This document shows positions 11,469-30,220 of a stretch of DNA of 64,000 nucleotides, piece after piece (the first letter of the stretch is position 1; each line of letters begins with the position of its first letter). A program made the position numbers and the translations under genes. The notes beneath the pieces are model-generated. The model was given only the letters and a program-made list of their open reading frames with translations. It ran no database searches and was not told the origin of the DNA. The stretch is from Paragordius varius (lineage: Eukaryota; Nematomorpha), in contig OZ176053.1 in the NCBI GenBank assembly GCA_964247055.1, positions 12,524,001-12,588,000 on the forward strand, in the 5' to 3' direction.

Positions 11469-12563
11469 CCCACCAAGCAGAAGATAAGGAAAAATATAAA
11501 AGGATTAATAAGGAACTTAAAAGGCTTGTAAGATTGGTAAAAAAAGAAAAGACGGCATCATTATATGAAGAGTTGAACAGTTAGCAAGGTCTAAACAAAG
11601 TTTTTAAAATTGCTCAGACACAGAAGAAACTGGACTTGCCCCCTTACGTGACAGCTATTAAAGAAAAAAAGGCAAATTAATAGTTGAGGAAGCGAAAATT
11701 TTGAAATGGAAAGAATATTTCCAGGATCTTGAATTGGGCGTCAGTGAAACAAGTTTACTCGAAACACCAGATTATAAATCTGCGCATATTGAAAGTATAA
11801 CAAAAGAAGAAGTCCAAGATGGTTTAGAAGAGATGTCAATTAATAAGGCTGCAGGTCCAGACGATATTAACATAAACTGTTGGAAAATATTGTCAGATAA
11901 AGGTATTGAATTTTTAGCGGATATTTTTTATAGTTACTACAGGTATGATACCAACCGAATGGAAGGAGAGTTTCACTGTTCCCATTTTCAAGGGTAAAGG
12001 AGATGTTACTGATTGTAAATTACAGAGGGATAAGATTGATGTCGCATACAATGAAGTTATTTGAGAAAGTACTAGAGAAAAGAATAAGAAAAATGGTTAG
12101 TATAGAGGGTAATCAATTTGGTTTTATTCCAGGAAAATCCACCATTGCTCCGATTCACGCAGTAAGAAGGATAATCGAGAAGCATATAGAAATGAAATAG
12201 GAGTTGCATGGTATTTGTATTGATATTGAAATGGCATTTGATAGAATACCCCGGATCACAATATGGTGAAGCTTAAGACGGGAAAAGGTCTATGAAAGTT
12301 ACATAAAGATTTTTAAAAGCATGTACGAATTACACCAAACCAAAATTAAACATACCAGGGAATATCAGGTCCTATTAAAATAAACGAAGGGGTCTATCAG
12401 GGGTCTGCAATCAGCCCGTTACTATTTATAATATGCATGGACGAAATTTTAAAAGAAGTAGGGCAACATGATGGGTGGTATTTTCTTTATGCAGACGACC
12501 TAATAGTGCTGTCCGACGAGTTGCATGAATAAAAGAATTGGTGAGTAAATGGATTGATGTGTT
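11469..12563 (+). mobile_element. RTE-like LINE fragment, second copy
   Basis: Same family as 1393-2889; it starts further 5' in the element and ends just after the YADD block (near 12491-12510). Positions 11701-11997 and 12003-12200 read MKWKEYFQDLELG..., INKAAGPDDININCWKI and RKMVSIEGNQFGFIPGKS. It is broken by small indels and stop codons and truncated at both ends. The left end is flush with the gypsy LTR, so the LTR element probably inserted into, or recombined at, this LINE. Confidence 0.8.
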
Positions 12564-14472
12564 GGGTTTTTTAATTTAAAAAAAGCCAATTTGCTTGAGA
12601 AATCAATATATGATGGATTTAGACATTTAAAATATTAAAATTGCTTAAATTATTTGATATTTTAGTGATTTTAAAATATATTTGAGCACCCTGAAAACAG
12701 TATAAAAACCACAAAGAAATTATATTTTTTTATATTATTTTATTTCGCTAATTTTTATCAACTCATATTGACTAAATATTTCATTTAAGCAGAGTTTCTT
12801 ATAAAAATAGAATTCTAAGAGAAAACTAGTAAGATAAGTTTGACGTCATAGTATATAATAAAAGTCTTTTTATATAATGGTTATACCGTTTTTTTCATGC
12901 TAGAAAAGCTATTATTTTTACTAAAAACGAAATTAACTAAATATATATTTTATCAAAAATATTTCAATGTACAAATCTTCCATGCATTCCTGTATAAATC
13001 AAAGAATAGTATTAAAAGTTATTTGAGATTTTCTAATTCCATATATAGTAAATAATTTTAATATATTGCTTAATAGTTTATTATAAATTTAGTGATGTTT
13101 TATGGAATAAAAATTAAATACCATATTTTTAGAAAAAGTGGGAAAATATTGCCATTTTTTTAATATGGGCCAGCTACAAAGTGAAAATCAATTTTTTTAT
13201 ATCCGTAAAGCACAAAATTGAAAGCATCACGAGAATCTCACTATATTTTAGCCAAATATATTTAGTTTATTAGGATATTTTTGATACCTCGGTTTTGACA
13301 GCGTGGATGATAAAATTAACTCACTAGTTTTTAGTAATGTTTGATGTAATAAAATGGGGACAGTATCAAATCATCTGGTAAACTCTTATTTAACGTTTCT
13401 TATTGGTAAAACACCAGATAATTTAACTTAACGTGCAAAATGCATTGTTTTTGCTAATAAGAAAAAAATACTCTATCTCGTAAACCACATGATTTTTATA
13501 TGTATTTGAATATTTCTATATATATAATATATATTTTAAAATGTTTTCATAATAAAATATATATGTATATATATATATATATTTAAGTACCTGGTGGTTT
13601 TTACAATTGAATAACTATAGCACAAATTTTATTGAAATATTCGTGCTTTTTATGGATTAATACGTGTTACCACTTTTTTACATAAAATCTAAAACCTAAG
13701 TGTCGCTGAGAGGGTGAACAATTTTAAAAGTGATTGAAGGATTATAATCTTATACCATAGAAATCACCATCAAGTTTACATATTATTTTTAGGGCAATAT
13801 TTTTTATACTTCTTACATAAGAATAACAATGTTTGAAAGAGTTATTATACTATATCTATACATCATTATATGTTTACAAATTATAAATTATACGATTTTT
13901 CTTGCTAAATTAAGTTACTTTATTATACTTTTTATTTTGTTTGAGACGTAGGAACTGGAACTCTTAAAATAGTACTCGTTATAATCAATCTTTTTAAAGC
14001 CAAATCTTAATATAATTTGACATTCATAAAAACTTATGTAATATCCAAACAATGTTCTTGTTCACTGGCGTTTTTCATAAAAATTATGTTTGAGCCTAGA
14101 GGCCTACGTTTCACCTAATTTCATTTATAAACTAATACATATAAATCAATTATTTTGACCGCAATATAATTAATTATTTTAATGTCATCCTACACAGGTT
14201 AAAATAAAGTCAATTAAACCTAATGTAATCATTATAATCAACTTTGATGCTTAAGCAAAAGTACATTAATTAAATTAAAAATCAATTCTTTCATCAATTA
14301 AATGAAATCTAAATAGTAGAAATACTTTTATTTTAATGGTACAAATAAACTGTGTGATTATTACTATACTATTATCCTTAAATATATCACAAAGCCATAT
14401 GTTTATTGAATTTCAAAATATATTAATTTTAAGAAGATATTAAACAAATCATATACGCAAGCGTTAAATGGT
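12564..14472. other. AT-rich intergenic sequence
   Basis: About 1.9 kb with no recognised coding region. It holds a (TA)n microsatellite around 13561-13585 and small inverted repeats such as ATCTGGTAAA...ACACCAGAT near 13365-13425. Confidence 0.4.
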
Positions 14473-14619
14473 TTAATCGGAATATGTAATATTGAAATAA
14501 TAATTAGAGCGGACTTCTTCAACTGTTCCAGGATAAGTTTCATTATCATTACATTCAATAGTTCTAAGTAGAGCCAAAACCGCTAACACAAGCAAAAATA
14601 AGCGAAATTGAATGTTCAT
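14473..14619 (-). CDS. Short secreted peptide, function unknown (48 aa)
   Basis: A single open frame gives a 48-residue peptide. It begins with a textbook signal sequence: MNIQFR, then a Leu/Val/Ala-rich core LFLLVLAVLALL, ending RTIEC with predicted cleavage near C21-N22. The remaining peptide of about 27 residues is acidic and Asn/Tyr-rich (NDNETYPGTVEEVRSNYYF, then NITYSD). It has two N-glycosylation-like sequons (NET, NIT) and no cysteine pair. The start is chosen because it is the only ATG before the hydrophobic core and lies 51 nt below a TATA box. No homologue is recognised; it could be a neuropeptide-like or cuticle/secretory peptide. It may be a single-exon gene. Confidence 0.55.
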   Translation of the reverse strand: MNIQFRLFLLVLAVLALLRTIECNDNETYPGTVEEVRSNYYFNITYSD

Positions 14620-14669
14620 GTTTTTTTGGATGTAAAAAAATGGAATGAAATTACTTTAAAAAGTTTCCA

Positions 14670-14677
14670 TTTATATA
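14670..14677 (-). promoter_or_regulatory. TATA box of the short secreted peptide gene
   Basis: TATATAAA on the minus strand, 51 nt upstream of the ATG at 14619. This leaves room for a transcription start about 30 nt downstream and a leader of about 20 nt. Confidence 0.5.
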
Positions 14678-15065
14678 GAAGTATTTTGACATGAAAAAAA
14701 TCCCTTTTTTTGATGGATGTGATTATATGTTTGGGACAAAAGGTGTCAAATATGACATTTCAAATTATGTAATGATCGATCATTCATCATTTAATATTTT
14801 TAAATATTTATATACAATAGGTAGAGTTCTTATTATCAATAAAGACACTTGTATAACTAAGCCCTACTGTGGGAATTTTTGTTTTCTAGAAAAAATGCCT
14901 TTGGGTCTTAGATATTGGTACAAATACTTTTATTTCGAATATAAATACTATCGTATTAAACATTAAATTAAATTGAATCATTTAAAAACTTATTTTTTGG
15001 ATATTTTGTATTCAGAAACATTTAAAATTGATATATTAAAAAAAATTATGATTATCAGGTAAAAA

Positions 15066-17174
15066 TAATGTGACCAGATATTTAGAACACTGGCGCAGTA
15101 CAAAATTAAATACTCTGCTTATTTTTTAACCGGATTTTCGGTGTTTAAATAATATTGTTCGTTACTATTTATAAGCTCATTAGAAACAATTAAAATATTA
15201 AATTTATAAAAAATTTAATATAAATGTATGTACATATAATTATATTATATGTTATATATATGGATATATAATAATACTAGTGTAAATCTCGCGCTGCTAC
15301 GCAGCCCGAGGAAGTACTTCGCTGGTGGTATTTGAAAAAAGGGACAATAAAATAATCCACATATGTGGATTATTTCGAAACATTATTTATTAGCTATGAT
15401 CTCATAGGTTCAAAACGGTGTATTCCTGCTAATATATTGTTTACTTGGGCGAAAAATAGATTCCAATTACTTTTGAATTATTTTGGAATAATGGCATTTT
15501 AAGGGGGAGCGGGTAAAAAGAGGTCCTTAATTTAAAAAGCGAGCCGATTATGTTTGGCGCAATCGAAAATATGTAAACAAAAATCATATTTGAAATTTAA
15601 TGGTCCAACACGTTTTCCAGTGTCTTAAGACACGATTTTTGTGGACTTCTGTTTTCAAAAAAAAACGTTTTTTACACGGGGTGGGCCCGAACTGGGGGCC
15701 TAATTTAAAAAAGGGTGAAGCTATTGTCGAGGCATTCATTAATGATCATATTTTTTCGACATTTGAATTTGAATGGATCTACCGGTTTCCCGGAAATAGA
15801 TCACCAAGCCACTACTTTCCATTTTTATAAATATATAAATTACAATGGTATGTTTGTTTTAAAAAATGCTAATTGTCAAAAACAATATTATTACCAAATA
15901 TATGATAATAAAAATAGAGGGAAACAATATATCTGGTTTTTGTAAGATGCTGTGCAGATAAAATCATTCACACACGTTCTTATAAAAGTTCTGTTCCATA
16001 GCTTTTTGAAAAAAATGTGACTATTTGACACCAGGTAAAATGCGTTGATGAAAAAAAGATAGGTGAATGAATAGAAAATTATTTGAATGCCGACTTTGCT
16101 ACAGTGTAAAATTCAAAAATAATTCAAATAGTTTTGAGTCTACCCAATCAATGGTATGTGACGTGACATTATTATTAAAAATAATTATTTTTTTTATAAT
16201 AGTAATAATATCTAAAAATAATAAATAGATATTTTTCAGATTTTAGTAATTGTCCCAATAATTTATGGTTTTGCGAAATTTTATCTAAAAAAGCTTGAAA
16301 TTTTCTTCTGTATTTTTGACTATTACAATTGCTTTCAAGGTATCTATTGTGAGTTGTGTTTTTTCCGTAATCCATATTTTGTTTGTAAGAAAAGGCACGG
16401 AATAGAAAATTAAAATGAAAAAAACTAATAAAAAAATTATTATGTGTGTCTGTATGTGTGCCAAAATTAAAATAGGTCTATGAATAAGTTTATGCACAGA
16501 ATGAAAAAAAAACTGGATGCAAATTAAAGTTTAGGGAAGCAAAAAATTAAGGAACATACCTCCCACCCAAAACATAAAAAAGTTGTTTTTTCCTAAAAAA
16601 GGGTTATATCATATCGGAACCAAATATAATGAATTTAAATAATATGTTGCGGAAATATAAAAATTTCCCTTTGATAATTATAATTAAAGTAAACTCAAAC
16701 AAAATTTTATTTAGCTAAAACCTATATGAAACAAAAATGAATTTTGAAAAGATCAAATTATTAAAATATTAATTTATTTTGTGTTTATTTTTGAGGTCGC
16801 TTTTGCGGAAGCCCTGAGTGAAAGGTTGGCCTAAATCTGGAATCTGATATTGATAGTTCTGCCATTTCGCGAATGGCTGCATTTATAAGCGATTGACCGG
16901 TCCAAAACCCAAATCCATGTATAATTACAGCAAAAAATAAAATATTGAAATTTAAGGCCAGGGTTTTTTAGAGCAAAAAAAACCATTTATTTATTTTAAC
17001 TAAGGATACTCTACGAATTCTAAAAAACAAAACTTGTATAAATAAATGATAATTAAAACATATTTATAAAAAAATTATTTTAAAAAGCAGTACAAAAGTC
17101 AGCGCAGTACGGGCGCGGTTTTTTTTCGAAAACCCAGTACTGTACTGCGAAAAACAGCTTATCTGGTCACTTTA
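15066..17174. mobile_element. hAT-like non-autonomous element, copy A
   Basis: The ends read TAATGTGACCAGATA and ATCTGGTCACTTTA, flanked by the perfect 8-bp duplication GGTAAAAA at 15058-15065 and 17175-17182. The subterminal right end CAGTACTGTACTGCGAAAAA matches the copy at 33578-34917. No transposase is seen. An unrelated dispersed repeat (15283-15837) is inserted within it, which explains its greater length. Confidence 0.8.
15283..15837 (+). repeat. Unclassified dispersed repeat R, copy A
   Basis: About 550 bp starting GTGTAAATCTCGCGCTGCTAC and ending in an AT run after ACTTTCCATTTTTATAAATATAT. It shares long stretches with 44898-45455 and 46168-46560, for example ACACGGGGTGGGCCCGAACT. 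No protein is recognised. It is nested inside hAT-like copy A. Confidence 0.7.
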
Positions 17175-17182
17175 GGTAAAAA

Positions 17183-18934
17183 TAATATCTTTATATGAAT
17201 TTCACTAAATTCTAATTGTTAATATAATAAAACAAATTGGATTCTAAATTTTTTATTACACAAAATTGAGACAATAAAATTTTGCGGTCAAGTCTTTTAA
17301 TAGGTTATTTTTACTTTTAGAGAAATCGCTTTTCATGACTATAAAAAAAATATGTTAAAATAAAATGGGTAAGCATTCACCAAATAATATTGATATCCTA
17401 AATTATTATATGTGCAAAAGTATCATACTTTAGTCGCTGCTTAAAGAGATGCAAAGTGCCGAGAATACGCAATAATATTTCTAATATATGCCAGCATTAA
17501 AAAATTTTGCAGCATGTTATAAGATATAATTTGATCTATTATATCATTAAATTTCAATTTAAAACTGATTTGGGTATTGAAATCTAATAATATCTAAAAA
17601 CAATTTATATTTGGTAAAATGTCAGGGAGAATAAATCAATGAACATTTATAATGCTGAGGTTATCTTTAGCGACACATGATTTGATACTTTTAATTATTG
17701 ATTATCTCGTAAGCTTTTAAATACATTATGAAAATGATATATTATAATATTAAAGCGAACAACGCTTTATAAAAAAAATCATCATGAAGTCTATAAATCA
17801 AATAAATAATTGATTTAATTGCCTTTATATTGAATGCACCTCATCTCACCGGGTCTTACAAATGTTTATGATTTCAGGTTAAATATTTAATCATCATCAC
17901 ACATTTAGCTTCTTATATACCAAACATATGTTATTATCAACTAAAGTACACCGACCATTTAATACAACGCTCATATTTTTTGTGTCGATCAAACGACAAA
18001 CGGATAGAAATAGATTATACAAAACTCTAGGATCATATATTTATCGTTTATAATCAGTCAAATTTCTTTTTCTGTAACATTAGCGACGCATATTGCCAAT
18101 TAAAGGCTGTTGAAATTTAACGTTTGGCAAATACATATATATGGTCAAATATCGCTTAACACATGCGAATTTGGTTTCACATATTAAAAATATATCATAT
18201 TTAAGAGTCAGTGACCTCGGTACGCACAAATGTGCCGCTTAAGTGCAAGCGTTATAAGATGATGTCACAAATCAATAACAATAATTGACATAGACGCATA
18301 GATCACAAATAACAAAATGTTACCAGCAATAGGAAAAACCACCAAACTAGTTGATGGGTGCCGTACAAGAATGAATGTAATCTAAAATCACAAAGTGACT
18401 TGTATAATACAACGTTATAAAAAAACTTATTTTTACATCAAATTGGGGTTGATGAGAAATCGTTTTTGTAAATAAACGGAAATATTGGTATCGTTCGCTA
18501 TGAACTTTACTTCCTTAACACACAACACTATCATCAACATATCAAATCATGCATTAATAAAACGACCACAATCGGCCAGCAAAGTAATTTTGATACAAGA
18601 CAATGATCTGTCTCACACAACAAAATCAATGGAAAAAGCCTTGTAATCCTTCAATGGCTTTCATTCGCATCCGCTGAACTTTACGGACTAAGCGCCATCT
18701 AACTTTACAACTACGCATCCATAACGTTCTCGCATCGCAGCACTTTAATAATTTCGAAGGCGTTAGAATATGGTTTAACAAATGGTTTTCTGAAAAACCA
18801 GCCAGGTTTTCTTCCGTGTTCTTATTATTATCCAGAGAAGGTCGTAATGGGTGAAAGTCAATTACTTTTTTGAACTAAAATTGATTTATTTAAATTCACA
18901 AATTTTTTGCCAACCGGTAACTAAGGATTAAACC
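17183..18934. other. Intergenic sequence with a less AT-rich block
   Basis: No gene was recognised. Positions about 18290-18860 have visibly more G+C than their surroundings but no long open frame on either strand. This could be a 5' UTR, an enhancer or an old element. Confidence 0.3.
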
Positions 18935-19645
18935 AGGGGTCTCTAACACAAATGGCTTGAAGAGCCATATTTAAAATAAATATTATTTAATCAAAAAACT
19001 TATATAAATTAATAAAATATTATAATATTGCTAAAATTGCTGTTAAATTATATATGTGTAAAAACAAATTTGATGAAAAGCATGGACATAAACTTAATTT
19101 TTATACATATGTCTGCCAATGATGAAAGCACAAATATAGAATCTATCACAATTAATTATTACGTAAATTTGGTGAATTTTATTTCAGAACCCAAACTTAC
19201 CCTACTTAAATTCCTGAAAACTGAGTTTAATGCAATTAAATATATTAGACATTATATCAATATATGTACGGGCTACCGAGATTATATTATTGAATTACCA
19301 ACGTCTTAATGAAAATCAATATGAACAATAAACTGTTTTCACTTAAATTCAAAATTCCTAATGACCGATGTGGTTAGAAATGTAGAGTTATTTTTTTATA
19401 ATCATCTGTGAAGCATAAATAATTTAAAATATGTTTAAAAATATTGATATCTTGGAGATATTTTTTCAAGTGGATTTTTAAAAATATGGCTCTTTCACCA
19501 AATAAATTAAATAAACATAACAATCGCAAATATTTTCGAATAAGTAAAAATAAATCCAAATATACAACCATTAATATAGTTATGGTGGTTTCAAAAATAT
19601 GGCTTTTTCACCAAATAACTAATAAATAATTACCAGTGGCAAGTT
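18935..19645. mobile_element. Possible hAT-like remnant
   Basis: The left part carries CAGGGGTCTCTAACACAAAT and then GGCTTGAAGAGCCATATTTA. The right part has two copies of AAATATGGCTNTTTCACCAAAT near 19484 and 19596. These resemble the ends of hAT elements of the CAGGGGTC type. The 93-residue open frame at 19028-19309 resembles nothing known to me. The right terminus is not defined. Confidence 0.35.
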
Positions 19646-20061
19646 TTCAAAGGATTTGAGGATTATAAAGAAAATAAATGAATATGATGACAAATATTAT
19701 AAAAAAAATTTATGTAACTTATTTAAAATTGATACCTTTTGAAAATTTGTTTAACTTTTTATAACCTCTTAAAAAGCCAATCAGGCCACAAGTGGCTCAA
19801 AACCACATAACCCTGAAATGCTTTTAGAATATATTTTATATAATGTTTTAATTATGTTAAAATAAATCTACGGTAGGCATACTAGACAGGAACAGTGATC
19901 CAGAAAGTGTTTAGTCTCAGGTGGCAAAAAAATAAAAAGGGTGGGAGTTAAGGTGTGCGGAATGAAAGGTGGTTCAGGTTCATAGAGAGGCTGAAAGACG
20001 AAAATAATTCTGAAATCGCGAGAGAAAAGTAAAGCTTTTAAAATGTGGAGGTTACCCACTG
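19646..20061. other. Spacer before gypsy copy 2
   Basis: No gene was recognised. A purine-rich stretch at about 19880-20050 opens a 63-codon minus-strand frame with no recognisable features. Confidence 0.3.
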
Positions 20062-20392
20062 TGATAAGCGAAAAAAGGGAATTTATTTATATATTATAAA
20101 AAATTATCTTCCATTATATATAGTTTTAGAGCGAGGTTGCATTTTTGTATAAGGTTAAATACTTCAATATTTAGATGAAAGCATTCACAAGTTATATATT
20201 TGCATAAGGTTCAATATTACAGTATTTAGGTAAAAGCATTCACAACCAAGATAATATACATTTTTAGCGTAACAAGTACAAAGGTGTATTATACACAAAG
20301 GTAAGAGAGAAGGATATTATATTTTCATAAGGTAACTAAATAACACCAATTGAGTCAAGTTAACAAAAACAATTAAGTTATTATACATAACA
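20062..20392 (-). repeat. 3' LTR of gypsy copy 2
   Basis: Matches both LTRs of copy 1. It runs from TGATAAGCGAAAAAAGGG to CATAACA on the plus strand. Confidence 0.75.
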
Positions 20393-23300
20393 TATCTCCT
20401 ATCTAATTTAAAAGTGATTTGTGTATCTGTCAGGGGCTTTTCGGCTTCTGGTAGGATAGCGTCTCTCGACTGGTACTTCAAGGCTTGAGGGTTCTGCAAT
20501 CTTATCGCCGTTGGGACTTTGCTGATTATTGTGGAAATCTTGACAAAAATCCGGGAAGGATTGGTATCATCATTATTAATATTGTCATCAATAGGAGGAC
20601 CATGCAATGGGGTGATAATATCATTATTATTCTGTTGTTCCGATTCCAATTTTTTCGGTTCGTCTAGCTTAAGTTAATCAGGACCTTCTTTTCACCTTCT
20701 TAATTGATCAGTATGCTTTCGTAGAACCCTCCCTCTATCTTCGATATTGTAGGACAATAATCCAGTCCGCTCTACAACTTTTCCCTCTCCCCAACCTGCT
20801 TCTAACTCATTCTTTATAAACACTTTCTCACCTAGAACGAACTTACGTATACTATCTTAGGTACCATCGATATAATCCTTAGGGTTTCCTTTCATCCAGG
20901 ACAGCGATGTCGGTAAATTTCGTTTTAAAATAGTCGTGCAGGTGTCTCATTTATACCATTGTGATATGCTGATCTGTAAGCCCACAGCTGGTTTAACCGG
21001 CGTTCTGGATCTGCTACTTCAGAACACGTATAATAGTGCGTTTTCATTGTTTGAATGACCCTTTCCACTAAACCATTTGTGCGAGGGTGGTATGGCGCAG
21101 AGGTTACATGCTTGATATAAGAGGAACTTAATATTCTTTCAAAATCACCGGACTTAAAATACGACGCATTATCAGTTACGATCATCTCTGGGGTACCATA
21201 TCGTGCAAACCAATCTTCTAAAACTTTCAAAATACTGATCAAGTTCACTGTTTTAAGCTGTGCTACTTCCACCCAACGGGTGCAATGATCTATAAGTATG
21301 ACCCAGTAGAGGTTATCTACGGGCCCCGCTATATCGAGATGCAATCGCTCCCAAACGGTGGTATTCGGGTTCCATTTATAAGTCGGGCTTACATCCTTGC
21401 ACCCATTTTTCAATATCCTGGTTTAATTTCGGCCAAAACACACCACTCTTACCTAACGCTTTTATAGACTGTATACCAGGGTGACCTTTATGAAGATAGT
21501 TAAGAACATCAACCCTCATGCTTTGAGGCACAATAAGGCGGTCACCTAGATATAGAAGGCCGTATGATTCCTCAAATTAATTTCCAATGGTTTATAGGAC
21601 AGCACCCCCTGATGAGACCAATCATTAGTCTTTCGTGCTGTTTAATCTGTTTACACGTCTCATCGCTCATAGTTTCCTTAAGCACCCCCTCCTTGTTTAA
21701 GTTTAACTCCTGTCCTCGTCATTGTCACACTCTTCAGTTATCTCAATCGGTAGTCTTGATAGTGAGTCTGCAGATTTTCGGTTCCCGGGTAGTACATTAT
21801 GTTAAGTCGAAAATGGATGTTTTTGAAATCCATCTTAGTAATTTACTATTGTTTAGCTCGCTTAATACACGTTGCTGCCCGAATAATTTGATAAGAGGTT
21901 TATGATCTGTTCTGATCTCAAACTTTCTACCATATAAAAACGTTTTAAACTTCTTAAGGGCCAATACAATGGCTTTTGCCTCTTTTTCTATAACCGAATA
22001 ATTTTTCTCTGCTGGGGAACATTTTTTTGAAAAATATGCAATGGGTCGTTTACCTTCCGACGTCCTGTGCGACAGGATGGCCCCAAACCCCTCCCCAGAT
22101 GCGTTTGTTTCTAGAATAAGGGTAATTCTGGGGTTAAAAGGGAAGAGGCGGCTGTTATTTCCTATTAATAACTTCTCCCTTTCAAGAATATTTTGGTGTA
22201 TCTCGGTCCAACACCATTTCATTTTGACAGCTAGCTGATGGAGTTCGTTAACAATTGTATTTAGAGAAGGTATAAATCGTGAATGAAAGTTTAAAGGGCC
22301 CAAAAACGAACGGAGACTTGTTTTATCTTTAGGGGCTGGACACTCGCGAATAAGCATAATCTTACTGCTCGCTGGTTTTATACTTTTTTCTGATATAGAA
22401 GACCCCAAATATTCTACTTTCTGTTGAAAAAGCTTTATTTTATCTTTTTTTAATTAAGACCCATTCGTTCTAATCTTTCAAATACTTGTGTTGGGTTTCT
22501 ATAATGCTCCTCATCCGTTTCCCCCGTAACAATTACATCATCTAAGTAGACCGCTGTTCCCTTACAATCGCTTAATAGCTCATCCATGATCTGTTGGAAA
22601 AAATAAGGTGCGCACGACAGACCAAAAGGGAGCCTAGTATATTTAAAAAACCCAAGAGGTGTGGATATTGTGAGAAGATTTTGAGATTCCGGAATGCACT
22701 GGAATCTGAAAAAAGGCATCTTCTAAATCTAATGTTGAAAACGTCCTACCATGTGAAATTTTGGAAACTAAATCATCAAATGTTGGTATTATATATTGAG
22801 GTGTTTTAATGTATTTGTTTATTGACACTTTAAAATCTGCGCATATTCTTAACCCATTATTTGACTTTAATACGTTTAATATAGGACTTGACCAACAAAT
22901 TTTAGATGCTTGGGGTCCACTGGTTCATTAATTTTTAAGGATACTAGCCTTTTGATCTCTTCTCTTAATTTCTCTTGTAAGGCCAAGGGAACCCTTCTAG
23001 CCGAAAATACCCGGCCCCTACTATTGTTTAAAAATACTTTATGGGTTACCCTTTCCAACAACCCAATATGTTATCAAATAAAAACTTAAATTTATTGTAA
23101 ATATCGGTTGTGTGATATAATTTATTAATATGTAATTCGTTAAATGGGATATTGAATAGCTGGATCCAATCCATGCCAAATGTTAAGGGAAGATGTCTTT
23201 TTGTAATAAAGCACTTTGTTATCTTTTTTATCTCCTATTATGTGTAATGGATTATTATCATAAGTGTTTATGTTAAAATTAATGGGTTAAAGATATGTCG

Positions 23301-23460
23301 GCCCCTGTGTCGAATAACATTTCGACGTGGGTTGAGTTTATTTTTACATTTAGTTTAGGTTTATTTACGATATTATTCACATACCTGTTATTGATAGCAT
23401 ATTTGTTTTCGCATTGGCTGCCGAAATGATTTTTAAGTTAACAAAAACAATTAAGTTATC
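20062..23460 (-). mobile_element. Fossil Ty3/gypsy LTR retrotransposon, copy 2 (5'-truncated)
   Basis: Same family and orientation as the copy at 6921-11468. A full 3' LTR lies at 20062-20392. Internally it has integrase (about 20590-21470), RNase H (about 21780-22330) and reverse transcriptase (about 22330-23100), then a protease remnant near 23290-23410. The gag part is missing. At the other end only a stub of about 35 bp of LTR remains (about 23436-23470). It has several breaks and is inactive. Nucleotide identity to copy 1 is high throughout. Confidence 0.82.
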
Positions 23461-23470
23461 AAACATAACA

Positions 23471-29581
<6,111 letters not shown>

Positions 29582-29905
29582 AATGTGTGTTTCTGTTTTT
29601 AGCTAAATGAAAACTACACATATACATTATAGTCAATTTTTCTCCAGTCAATCCATAATATATACCTACTGCAATCTTATTTTTGTGTGTTTCCTTTAAG
29701 TATTATGATAATTTCATTGCCAAAATTTTTTACACCTTTTTTTGGACAATTAATATTCCTTTAAACTGTTTTTAAATATTCATTTTACACGTATATGATG
29801 TGATTACAAATACTGCTAGCTGACATAATAATAAATTTGTGCTTTAAATAACGCATATTAATCATTGCATTTGAAAGTTGATTGTTGTTATTGATTATCG
29901 ATTTA

Positions 29906-30220
29906 ATGATGTATGAAGGTGATATTATCCAGAAAAGGCCTCTATTGATCCAAATGAAATTGTTGATATCTTTGAAACATTTTTGGGAGAGCGTAACAAA
30001 ATACGTTGGTTTATTATTCAAAAATATTTTTGTACTTTTCTTTCTTTTGGGTGCCGTGTATTGTGCGCTGTACCTAACTTTTTATTTTGTATTCCCTTTT
30101 GTCATTGGAATCCTAACCTCATTTTCGCTTATTTTCTCCATCATATTTATCATTGGAAAAGCCATCAAATCTCACATGGAATATAATCGAATGCTTAACG
30201 AACTAAATAGTTATGAATGA
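29906..30220 (+). CDS. Small two-segment membrane protein, function unknown (104 aa)
   Basis: A single open frame starts MMYEGDIIQKRPLLIQMK and ends NRMLNELNSYE. The second of two adjacent ATGs is equally possible. Two strongly hydrophobic stretches, about residues 41-62 (NIFVLFFLLGAVYCALYL) and 67-86 (FPFVIGILTSFSLIFSIIFI), predict a hairpin with both charged ends on the same side. It has no signal peptide and no cysteine pattern. It begins about 325 bp after the enolase stop on the same strand and has its own AATAAA at 30312-30317. No homologue is recognised. The length and composition favour a real gene over chance in such AT-rich DNA. Confidence 0.5.
   Translation: MMYEGDIIQKRPLLIQMKLLISLKHFWESVTKYVGLLFKNIFVLFFLLGAVYCALYLTFYFVFPFVIGILTSFSLIFSIIFIIGKAIKSHMEYNRMLNELNSYE

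Noticed and set aside
14691-14966. 91-residue plus-strand frame next to the secreted peptide gene
   Set aside because: No recognisable motif, and overlaps nothing supportive; composition fits chance in AT-rich DNA, although it cannot be excluded.
19028-19309. 93-residue plus-strand frame
   Set aside because: Lies inside a probable hAT-like remnant and shows no known domain.
29983-30186. 67-residue frame offset within the small membrane protein gene
   Set aside because: Out-of-frame shadow of the better-supported frame at 29906-30220.
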